From NCBI GenBank assembly GCA_027186245.1, contig CP114483.1:5528001-5592000 (forward strand): 64,000 nt of DNA. Reading direction: 5' to 3'. The stretch's first letter is position 1; each line of letters starts with the position of its first letter. Position numbers and translations under genes: made by a program. Below the pieces are notes generated by a model. It was not told where the DNA came from. It did no database searches and saw nothing but the letters and a program-made list of their open reading frames with translations. Source of the stretch: Coriaria nepalensis (taxonomy: Eukaryota; Streptophyta; Magnoliopsida; Cucurbitales; Coriariaceae). Shown in pieces: positions 23,709 to 33,495 of this stretch.

Positions 23709-25862
23709 GATTGTTGAAATTTGATAAAACTACACCATTCATTATAATTGAAATAAATATCAAAGTTTCGGAATAGTAAATATGATGCATGAATGCAAGA
23801 AATAAAACACATAAAACATTTTATTACTAAACTACGATAAATTATATCAACAATTAATATACCGTTTTAGGGACGGTTATATTAATTTCAAATTAACTTT
23901 GAAACATTCTCAAACTTACAAGTCAAATTCAAAATATCTCATATTTTCCTTTTTTTCTCATAACTTACCATTTATTTGGTCAAGATACAATTCACCGCTT
24001 AAAACTTAATTATGTCTTTATGAGTGTAACCCATTATTTCGGAATCCATGACTTAACTCGAAAGTTACCACCTTAGGGTCGGTCAAGTTTAAAATACATT
24101 ATTTTTTCCTATCTTCTTAAGAGCCAACCTTGGTATTGATATTGTTTGAAACTTTCTTTAGGGGACGAAAACAAAGCCGTCTCGAGGTCCTTTCCATATC
24201 TCATGGTGTTGTACTAATAATGGAGACCATAGCTTATATTGTAATATTAACCTTCTCCCACTTACTATTTTAAAATGTGTGTTTTCATAAAATATCTTAT
24301 GTTTTCAAATTAAAACTAATTAATTAATTTTAAATTAATTACTAGTTAACCAATGAATATAATCCTATTAATTGTAAATACCAATCCTATTGGACCTAGG
24401 TTCAATTAAACCGTTTTAATTTATATCTTAATATGATCATAATCTTGTTAGGTGAACCTAATTTATAACTAATAGACTTAGTATATACATAAAATTTTGT
24501 TGAAACTCTTTTTAACAAAATTGGTTATTAAAGTCCTAACATAAATGTTTGATTTTATAAGGTGTGATTACTAAGTTTAACTCTTTATAACTTAATCCAT
24601 TTATGTAATTAATTTCACTAAATAAATCACATAAACAACTAGGACAATCCTAATTAAATCATGTTTCTACTCATGAGATGCATGATTTAAAATAAATCGG
24701 TGTGGGTATTTATGTATGGTATGTAATCGACTAATGCATGAACATATTATCAATCAAATCAATCAACATAAATAAATAGATATAATAGACCAGGTAATTT
24801 TGAGTATTTCTAAAATTTAAAACCCTTGCAAAAAAACAAATAAATACAGAAATAAAATTACATAAGGGCTTCAAGTGTTACATCGTTCCCTAAGATTGAT
24901 TCATCATGAATTTGAACCCAACTAGTAATTTTATAAAGCAAACCCAATCCCTAAATCCCTAGAAAAACAATTTTTTTAACCCCACTTGTATATTTAACTT
25001 ATTTTTGGGCCTATCATACTTATTTGGGTCAAACCCAACAAGTTCTTTGGTTTTTCAAAATATCCAAAATTAACTTCATAGGCCAAAAATACATTATTTT
25101 TGGGCTTCAAAATAAATGGGTTAAACCCACTTACTTGGCGGGTTACGGGTCAAACTCGTAAGCCGGCCTGTTTTAGCATCACGAGCCAAAGCCCGTGAAA
25201 GTTCTAAGGTTAGCCACAAGCGGCAGCAACTTAGGACAACTGCCACTGTCCATCCCGCGGCTGGGCTGCAGCGGCACCATCCCGCGGCTGGGCTGCAGCA
25301 GGACCATCCCGTGGCTGGGCTGCAGCAGGACCATCCCGTGGCTGGGCTGCAGCAGGACCATCCCGTGGCTGGGCTGCAGCAGGACCATCCTGCGGCTGGG
25401 CTTCAGCTGGACCATCCCGTGGCTGGGCTGCAGCCGGACCATCCCGTGGCTGGGCTACAGCCGGACCATCCCGCGGATGGGCTACAGCGGGACCATCCCA
25501 CGGCTAGGCTGCCGCGAGACTATCCTACAGTTGCTGCTTGAAGCAGCGCTGCAGGACAGTCCAACGGCTATTGCATGTAGTGGTACCGCCCCCAGTTGCC
25601 GTTCGCCGCCGCTCGTGAACCCGCCACGTGTTTTCTTCTTCGTCTCTACCAAAAAAAAAAAATCATATGGCACAAATCGACTTACACAAAATCTAGAAAA
25701 AGAAAATTGAAGAAATTCCAAACCCAAAATCATCATACAATTAATGATCCATTATATTAATCATACATTAAAAAAACATAAACATTCATTCAACATACAT
25801 ATTGCATATATATGATAATGCAAGAATCCTACACAGCGATTAATCTATATATATATAAAGAC
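23709..25862 (-). other. Copia-D untranslated leader
   Basis: About 2.1 kb of mostly AT-rich sequence between the primer site and gag, without a gene. It contains the GC-rich minisatellite described separately and, near 25010-25150, the repeated phrase GGGTCAAACCCA/GGGTTAAACCCA. Confidence 0.6.
25245..25530. repeat. 27-bp GC-rich minisatellite
   Basis: About ten units of 27 bp, for example ATCCCGTGGCTGGGCTGCAG plus CAGGACC, lie head to tail. Inner units are almost identical and outer units are diverged. Because 27 is a multiple of three and the unit lacks stops, three frames stay open across the array (25195-25710 plus, 25311-25541 plus, 25179-25442 minus). I treat these as repeat artefacts. 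GC content stands out sharply from the AT-rich surroundings. Confidence 0.9.
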
Positions 25863-25877
25863 CTTTCTAATACCAAT
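25863..25877 (-). other. Copia-D primer-binding site
   Basis: The minus strand reads ATTGGTATTAGAAAG, close to the initiator-tRNA-Met site TTGGTATCAGAGC. It lies exactly beside TGTTGGAAAA, the inner tip of the 5' LTR. Confidence 0.75.
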
Positions 25878-26459
25878 TGTTGGAAAAGATTTGGAACTAG
25901 ATTCCTAAAAATAAATAAGAAATGCATAGTGAGATAAGTTAACTAAATAGAAAAGCTTATGAAAGTTAAGCTCTTATTAAGCCAAGTAAAATTCTTGATT
26001 GGATAGGTAAACAATTGACCGAGTGTTCGTGAAGTAATCAATCTTTTAGGGAAAAGCACATAATCTATGTACGTACAAACCTCATCTATAACATGGAAAC
26101 AATTTTTGAAACTTGATGAATTGTTTCTAATGATTGCATGGTTGTTCACTTTATGAATTTATTTGTAATGAAATGATTGACTGTTATGAGTGCTATAATT
26201 GTTATAGTTATTGCTTATAGAAAAGTTTTGAACAACATATGCACTCATGAGCATCATGCAAACTTTACTTCATATTTCATGTTAAGAAATTAAGAAGAAT
26301 ATGAAGATACAATGAAATGAGATAGAATAGTTTAGAGTCGTACCAACCTCTCAAATGAAGGGTCGAGGCCCAATGAAGAGAGGATTATTTAAAGTTACGC
26401 TAATACATGCGGAGGCATGCAAATGTTTATACTTGATGAGCGAAAGCTCATGTCTTACA
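25878..26459. repeat. Duplicated gypsy-C LTR segment inside copia-D
   Basis: From GGAAAAGATTTGG onward this segment matches 21375-22132, the part of the gypsy-C LTR just left of copia-D, with a deletion of roughly 165 bp. It runs up to and includes the TTACA/TTACG flank and the TGTTGGAAAACG start of the copia-D LTR. The host-element junction is thus present twice, at 22133 and 26460. This points to a local duplication through recombination at the short GGAAAAG/AGAAAAG match, not to a separate insertion. Confidence 0.7.
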
Positions 26460-28331
26460 TGTTGGAAAACGAATTTAAAATTTCGCAGCGAAAGCAACTT
26501 ATTTGGTCCCAATGTATAATAAAAATTTTCTATAAAACATTTAGCGATCCTTTCGATATATATAAATTAATCATACAGCTATATGAAGAGATTGTACCTT
26601 AGCCTTCACAAATCATCCAACGAGACTCACATCACAGTCCTCCAGTTCGATCCTCAACACACTAGGACATGTGTGAGCATATAAAAATAACAAGATTTTC
26701 TTTTTCTTTTTCTCTTTAGAAAAATCACTCTAGAAAAACCTCTCTTCAAAAGCTTATGTAAAATAATTAGAATGAGATGTATTTATAGGACTCCATTAGG
26801 TTTTTTCTATTTCATATTATTTTTACTTTAAACTCTTTAAATTAATTGAATTGATAATTTAATTATAATATTAAGTAATAAGATAATTATTAGATGATAT
26901 CTTGATATAGTCAAATCTTTTTGAATTTGATTTAAAAATAGAATCTTATCTATTTCAAATCATATTATATCTTTAATGATAATTTTTTATTTAGTCAAAC
27001 CTTTTCAAATCTTATTTAAAATTGAATCTCATATATTTTAAATCAAATCATATCTTATTTGAATTTTAAATTAGTTTCTCAAATTAATTTAAAATTGACT
27101 TACTTAAACTTAATAATAAATTAATATCTCATATCAATTTAATATTATACAGAACATATTTAATTCAAATTCAAATATATTATTATTTAATATATGAATT
27201 TCGAAATTCATTATTTAAAATACATATTTTAATTAATTAATTAATAAACACTAATTATCTCATAATTATAAATTTGCCCTAAAAAACTATTTTCTTGCAA
27301 ATAAGTTCTTTTTTCAACTTTTATTATTCTTACCCTATACAATATTTTATAGAGGCAATCTGAGGACCATGGACATATAATTCCAAACATCAATAAATTA
27401 GATTACTAATTAAACTCTTTAATCTAATAAATCTAATTTATTAATCCCAATATTATTCCACTAAATCTAATATTGGGATTGCACTCTTGCGATTATAGAA
27501 CATATTACAGAACAATCTCTAGTAGTCCATTAATATTATCATTAAATACAATCTAATCCTCCAATAATTGATTCATAATTAGAGCTAGTCAAAATTACTG
27601 TTTTACCCCTCGAATTATCTCATTATCCTTAAGTACCATTAATTCACTAGTGAATGGTTAATTTATAACTTAATAATGAATTTGATGTTAAAACTATTTA
27701 GTTCCAGAATTAACCCTAAAGTGAACCAATATACAATCTTCTATGAAGAAGGTTTGGATTCCATATCTATAAATCACGTTCCTAGCAACTTATCACAATG
27801 AATATTTAAAACAAAAGTCTTTAGCCTGTTTTATAAACAAACCATGACGATTGAATCAAAAGATCAATTTGATATAAATAGGAGTTCATAACTATTTAGG
27901 ATTCATATTGATCTGCATATGAATAAATTTCTTTATGAAAAATGGTATTTTAATAAAGAATTAAATCATATCGGGTACTATCCTATATAATCTAATTATA
28001 TAAAACACCTCCACTAAGATGTCTATGTAGCAACATCAATGATCCGGATCTAGATCACTTGCATTCACAATGATAGCGGACCGTACTAGCAACCATCAAT
28101 TAAAGATTTCATACTTTGATATATTGCAGATAATTTAATTAATTATCTATAATCTTAATCCTCTCGTACCAATACAAGATTATAGTAACATAAGTGAATT
28201 TGGAATTTTATGATATTTATACATATTATTCAATAATAATACATTCACAACAATTATATAGAAAAATGTCACTTTTTTAAATTTCATTAAAAAAATACTT
28301 ATTACATGCTTTCAGGGCACCATGCCCATCA
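26460..28331 (-). repeat. Copia-D 5' LTR, complete
   Basis: 1872 bp from TGTTGGAAAACG to CATGCCCATCA. The left part matches the truncated 3' LTR at 22133-22605. The stretch 27307-27800 matches the window start (1-447). No coding capacity. Confidence 0.75.
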
Positions 28332-28759
28332 TTACGTTCCACATTATAGGCACTAAGGTTAAGCAACTAATCTAGTTACCTTGGCAAAGTTACAGAGAGA
28401 GTGCGATGATTACGGAGGAGATAGTGTTACCAAGACTATAGTTATGCTGTGAACTTCCACTTTAATGTCGTAAATAAGGATAGTTATATATATTTTGGTG
28501 CATCGTATATCAGGCTAGTTCTGAGAACCTTCTTATAAATGTTTTGAGATCTCATGTCGACACATGCACGTTTAATAGTAGCGCTATAACATAATTTTTT
28601 TTATATAATAGATGTTGCTACTAATCAAGAAACTCTTTTAATGATTAAAATGTTTCTTTGAATTTTTTGAAACTAAGTCCTTAGTGGAAAAACATATTAT
28701 GATTTACGAGAAAAAATTGGTAAAGTAATTATCCGAATAGCACGAGTTGTTACATGTAG

Positions 28760-28773
28760 TGAAAGTGGAAGAT
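28760..28773 (+). other. Copia-A polypurine tract
   Basis: TGAAAGTGGAAGAT sits directly before the 3' LTR start TGAAAG at 28774. It resembles the usual copia tract AGTGGGAGAT. Confidence 0.65.
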
Positions 28774-30841
28774 TGAAAGTGTATGTTTGTCAAGCCAATC
28801 AGATTTGACCTAATGGAGTAAATACTTTATGTGATACTATCTTTATGTGGATATTAGTAAGACATCATTTATTATCATTAATAAAAATCAGTTACTATTT
28901 ATTATGTTTATTGATTTTGTTGGAATTAATATTATATGTTATATATATGCATATCATGATAAAGTTAAATATCCTGAGCTATGCACTCTGGAGACCATAA
29001 TAGAGATCACACTACTAGAGACTCGAGTCACTAAAAGCTCTTAAGATACAAACGTTTCATTGTTATAGGATCTCAAGAATGAAATTGATTTTCTGGATAG
29101 ACAATCATGTAGTTCATCACCTAATTGTTTGGGTGCCCGATCTCATAATCAGTGGTGTTAGTAGAACACCATGATTATTGTGTGGGTGCTTACTAGAGAC
29201 TAAGTGTGTTGAACATGATAATTTGATAATTCTCAATGGTAATTAATAATGACTGTTCATGAAAATTATCTAATGACTATTTTACATGTGATCCTCTGAC
29301 TTGAGACACCATAGTTTTCTTGAGTACTGGACTTGCATACTTTGACATAATTCCTATTAGCCCTAACCATGGGTGAACATGGAGTGAACCATTGGGTATG
29401 AAGTGTTGTGTGAGAAGGATTATGAGTAGTTAAGAGGGAATCGATCGCTTTAGTATTTGGAATAAAGTCCTATGGATTATATACTTTATTAAACAAGGAA
29501 GGTTCGTAAATTAGTATGGTTTGAAAAGTGTTTATGTAATCCATTGTCAATGTTCAATAAGGGTATAATGATCCATAATATTTGTAAATTAGGGTTTAAT
29601 AGTTAAATCATGCCCTATGACAAATTAAGATAGTGGTGAGATGGAAAGATTGTTGTTGTAAGTATACGATGATCACAAACAAGTTATTTCAGAAGATGGT
29701 ACTTCTCATCTCCCGGATCATTTTGACACTTTGCTAGATTGACTTGAGGGTTTAAAATTAATTAATCATGAGATAATTAAGTTGACTGTTTAATTTAAAC
29801 AATTTATTTTAAATTAAATGAGTTTAATGTTGAATTAACAAAATCGTAAATATGTTTTATGAAATCCTCTTGCCAGCGTGAGGTAAAATGTAATCAGTCA
29901 CACACATAAGGTTCAGAGTAACACAGTTAAAGTTTCATCAGAAAAAAAAGAAAAACGGAACAAAATCAGTTTAGGAGTAAAATGGTAACTTGACCTATAG
30001 TTGGACTATAAGGGAAAAATGATAATTATTAATTTGTCAGTTTAATATCATGTAGCTCTACTAATACAATTAAGTGTGTTATTGAATTAATTGGAAATTA
30101 ATAAGTTACACATGAACTCTTATTTAATTATAAAAAGGGTCAAACAGTTCGTAATTAATAATCAAATATTAAAGGGTTAATGAGCCATATTATTAATTGG
30201 ATTTTCATGGGTCAAAATTAATGAAATGGTTGATTAAATAGCTCATGGGTATTCATGGGTAAAAATTAATCAAAGGGTTGATTAAATAACCCATAGGCAT
30301 GACCCATGGTTGGCCGACCATTGAATGCCTTTAGCCTATCTCACTTTTGTGTTTTAAGGAAATTAAGATTTCTAATGATATTAGAAAAGTATGACCTAGC
30401 CTTTGCCTATAAATATAAGTCATATGGTGGCTGAAATCATTAAGAGCTCACGGAAGCCTCTTGGCCAAAAATCAAAGAGAGAAAAGAGTCTTATCCATTA
30501 TTTTTCTCCAAGCTTATTATCTCATGAGTTGAGATCTTAAGTAGAAATTTAACTGTATGAAACAAATCGTGTGGATAACGATTAGAGGGCGAACACATTG
30601 GCACCTCCCTATCTTATTCAAGAAGAGTTCTATAAATCAAAAGATGTATTCCTTTTCCCTAAACCATAATTGAAGATTGATAGAATTTACTGTATTTTAT
30701 GTAAAATAGATTATATATGATATAATGGTTGTATGATCGGTTCGATAGAAATTGTGCATGCTAGGATATGATCCAAATAAAATTTTAAATATTTCTTCGG
30801 CTGCATTTATTCTATTATATATGTGCATCTATTTCCTATAA
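28774..30841 (+). repeat. Copia-A 3' LTR
   Basis: A 2068-bp LTR matching both pieces of the 5' LTR. Its end, CCTATAA, differs from CCTAACA in the 5' copy. GGTTT and the telomere-like repeat follow. Short frames inside (28847-29044) are not genes. Confidence 0.85.
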
Positions 30842-31410
30842 GGTTTATGGTGTTAGAGTTTAAGGATAAGGGTTTATGGGGTTAGTGTTTAAAGTTTAGG
30901 GTCTAGGGTTTAAGGTTTAAGATTTAGGGTTAGAGGTTGAAGATTTAAGGTTTAGGGTTAGAAATTTAGGATTAGGGGTTTAAGGTCTAGGGCTAAAGAT
31001 TTAGGGTTAGAGGTTTAAGGTTGAAGATATAGGGTTAGAGGTTTAAGGTCTAGGGTTAGAGTTTTAAGGTTTAAGGTATAGGGTTAGAGTTCTAGGGTTA
31101 GAGGTTTAAGGTTTAGGATTAGAGGTTTAAAGTTTAGGGTTGGAGATCTAGGGTTTAAGGTAAGGGTTAGAGATTTAAGGTCTAGGGTTAGAAGTTTAAA
31201 GTCTAAGGTTTAAGGTTATTAAAGGTATATGATTAGAGGTTTAAGGGCTAGGGTTTAAAATTTAAGGTCTAAGGTTTAATGTTTAAGGTTTGAGGTTTAA
31301 GGTATAGGGTTAGAGATTTAAGATCTAGGGTTAGAGGTTTAAGGTACAGGGTTCAAGATTTAATGTCTACGGTTAGAGGTTTAAAGTCTAGGGTTAAAGT
31401 TTTAAGACCT
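30842..31410. repeat. Degenerate telomere-like array, right part
   Basis: Variants of GGTTTAGGGTTAGAGGTTTAAGG fill about 570 bp, such as AGGGTTAGAGGTTTAAGG and GTCTAGGGTTTAAGG. The right half is more regular than the left half (6290-6857), with many ~20-bp units of AGGGTTAGAGGTTTAAGGTC type. Confidence 0.85.
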
Positions 31411-32530
31411 AGAAACCTGTAGAGTCTTAAGTAGAAAGACTTTTTAGTTTTTTAATATAGTTTATATTCAAAGACCTTTCAAATAATATATATTCAAATT
31501 GGATAAGCATTCATTTTTACTTCAAAATTATGTAACGAATAAATTGGATTCATATATTTAAAAAGTTACACAATTATAGACATGTAGAGTCTTGAGTACA
31601 AAGACTTTCTAATCCTTTAAGATGATGATTTATATTCATAGATTTTTTAGATGATTTATTTTGAAATTAGATAAGTATTCATTCTTACTTCAAAATTATA
31701 TAAGGAATAAATTCAATTCAAATATTAAAAAAATTACATAATTACAAATCTATGTATCGTTGACTAAAAGTCTCTGTACTCAAAACTCTATGGGTCTACA
31801 AATCTTCCTCTCTTGATCCTAGATGACTCTCTCAATGAAATAGATAGCATGCATCTTCACAATTTCATCATCATTATTCTTCTATGGGGCAACCTTAAAT
31901 TTGAATCTTCCTGCAAACATACTGGGTTTTGAACGGAGATTCTAAGCTCGAATGGTTCGCGAGCTCAAATGGGTTCGTTGACGGGATAACCTTTTAAGAT
32001 GGTTTATATTCAAATTAGATAAGCATTCATTCTTACTTCAACATTATATAAGGAATCAATTGTTTTCATATATTTAAAAAGTTACACAATTATAGATTCG
32101 TAGAGTTTTTGAATACATAAACTTTTTAGTCTTTTAAGATGGTTAATATTCAAAGATTTTTTAGATAGTTTACTTTCAAATTAGATAAGCATTTTTTCTT
32201 ACTTCAAAATTATATAAGGAATACATTGGATTCATATATTAAAAAAGTTACACGACTGTAAATCTATATATCATTGACTAAAAGGTCTCTATACTCAAAA
32301 TTTTACGAGTCTTCCTTTCTTGAGCCTAGATGACCCCCTCAATGAAATAAACATCAACCATTTTCATAATTTCATCATCATCGTTCTTCCATGAGGCAAT
32401 CGTTAATTTGAATCTCCGTGCGAACAAATTAGGTTTTGAATGTTGATTCTGAGCTCAAATAGTTCACGAGCTCGAATAGATTCATTGATGGAGGTTTCGA
32501 ATGAGGATTTCGAGGCCTGAACTCGTGCTT
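31411..32530. repeat. Two-level tandem duplication (about 170 bp in about 515 bp)
   Basis: A block containing GATAAGCATTCATT, ACTTCAAAATTATATAAGGA and AAAGTTACACAATTA occurs four times, at about 31500, 31670, 32015 and 32180. Neighbouring pairs are about 170 bp apart. The pair of pairs is about 515 bp apart and includes a common tail with CCTAGATGAC, CTCAATGAAATA and TTTCATCATCAT. No coding potential was seen. Confidence 0.8.
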
Positions 32531-33433
32531 GAAACTTTGAATATTGTTAATGGAGGTCTTGATGTGCGTTAATGAATAGAAGAAGGAACAGTTATTTTTA
32601 TTTTTTGAATTTGAGAAAAAAAAAACTACAATTTAATAAATGTATGTATTTTAAGTTTTCTTTATAATTTTTATTTGAGTTATAAAAAAAAAAAAAGAGG
32701 TAGTAAAAACTTTTTAAAAATCTTAAAGTTTAAATAACTTAAGAAAAAGTATGTTTTCTCCAATTATTTCGTTTCTAAATACAAAAGATTTAGTTTATCT
32801 AAAGCATGTGGGATATTTATCCGACACCATACTTAACCTATTTAAAGAATTCACGTCATGAGTTTTATTTATGACTATTTAAAATTTGAAAGTTAATTCT
32901 AATTTATTGAATTATGAGTTTTAATTATGACTATTTAAAATTTTAAAAGTTAACCCTAATTTATTTTTATCCATGAATTCTTTACTCACTTACTTCAATT
33001 AAAAATATTGATCCAATAAAAAAAAATTATGTTTCTTAAATTAGTGATTCAATTTTTAAATTTATAAAAACTCATAAATATAAATTAAGAGAGTTTTTAT
33101 TTTCCTCAAATCTTTCATAAAAAAAAGTTAACCATTCAATCAGTCCCTTTTAAGAAATACAATTTTTAATAGGAATTTTAATCAAACCGTAGGACGATGT
33201 GAGTACAAAAATTCTAAGACCCGGTCGCGTAAAAATCAGTAGATATATATATATATATATATATTTGTTGTTTTTTTTTCCCTAGGGTCAAGAAAGAAAA
33301 ACAAATACTTAAATACCATTTGTTTGCATAATATTCATATTTGAAAAATTCTCAGTTAAGCCATAGTAGCCAAACTTTATCCTCCACGATCCTCTGCCTG
33401 CAAAACCTTTACCTCTCACGGCAAACCTCTCTA
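32531..33433. other. AT-rich intergenic DNA with (TA)n
   Basis: No gene seen. TTGAATTATGAGTTTTAATT phrases repeat around 32860-32960, and a (AT)n run lies at 33241-33264. From about 33370 the composition becomes more even (CCTCTGCCTGCAAAACC, then a GA run), which looks like an untranslated leader. Confidence 0.5.
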
Positions 33434-33495
33434 GAGAGAGAGAGAGAGAAGCCATGGAGAGGCTTCTGTACCCTTCTTCTCGAACCCCTTTGAAA
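33434..33495 (+). other. Possible first coding exon, truncated
   Basis: A (GA)n leader is followed by an ATG in good context (GCCATGG) at 33454. The peptide MERLLYPSSRTPL is rich in Ser, Arg and Pro and lacks acids after residue 2, as in chloroplast transit peptides. After CCCCTTTG the sequence abruptly becomes AT-rich and a stop follows. CTTTG recurs at about 35428 before another open, Ser/Leu-rich stretch (35433-35515) that ends near a GTACGT donor. The exon may therefore have been split by an insertion. A link to the NicO-type gene whose 3' end is at 50817-51360 is possible but unproven. Confidence 0.3.

Larger units (their letters stand above)
22133..28331 (-). mobile_element. Copia-D: deleted, non-autonomous Ty1/copia element
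   Basis: The plus-strand ends are TGTTGGAAAACG (22133) and CATGCCCATCA (28331), flanked by perfect TTACG duplications at 22128-22132 and 28332-28336. The element is on the minus strand: its 5' LTR is at the right, then primer site, leader with a GC-rich minisatellite, gag, a piece of protease, then directly a polypurine-like tract and a shortened 3' LTR. The rest of protease, and all of integrase, RT and RNase H, are missing. It could only have moved with enzymes from relatives. A copy of the flanking gypsy-C sequence is embedded at 25878-26459, explained under its own entry. Confidence 0.8.
19636..28754 (+). mobile_element. Gypsy-C: solo LTR split by copia-D
   Basis: The LTR starts TGTAAACACC at 19636 and ends GTTGTTACA at 28754. 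It is flanked by TTTAG (19631-19635) and TGTAG (28755-28759), a 5-bp TSD with one change. Removing copia-D (22133-28331 and its TSD) leaves about 2.9 kb, close to the 3.1-kb gypsy-B LTR, to which it is related in opposite orientation. No internal domain lies between matching LTRs, so this is a solo LTR left by LTR-LTR recombination. It sits in copia-A between RNase H and the polypurine tract. Confidence 0.75.
6858..30841 (+). mobile_element. Copia-A: old Ty1/copia element with nested insertions
   Basis: The 5' LTR starts TGAAAGTGTACG at 6858 and ends CTAACA at 14325. The 3' LTR starts TGAAAGTGTATG at 28774 and ends at 30841. Both outer ends are flanked by GGTTT (6853-6857 and 30842-30846) and by the same telomere-like repeat. 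A primer site follows the 5' LTR (14326) and a polypurine tract precedes the 3' LTR (28760-28773). The internal region carries gag, protease, integrase, RT and RNase H remnants in copia order. Its bulk comes from later insertions: gypsy-B (6943-13139) and gypsy-C plus copia-D (19636-28754). Without these the element is about 9-10 kb with 2-kb LTRs. All coding parts are broken. GGTTT is a common word in the surrounding repeat, so the TSD alone is weak evidence. Confidence 0.8.

Noticed and set aside
25245..25530. CRISPR-like array
   Set aside because: Units are directly adjacent with no spacers, and the genome is a plant nuclear one.
25195..25710. 171-codon plus-strand and 87-codon minus-strand frames as repeat-protein genes
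   Set aside because: They are created by a 27-bp repeat without stop codons inside a retrotransposon leader; three frames are open at once and none continues into recognisable sequence.
25878..26459. Independent gypsy insertion into the copia-D LTR
   Set aside because: Its right end reproduces the same junction and TSD as at 22133, which fits duplication of the existing junction better than a new insertion.
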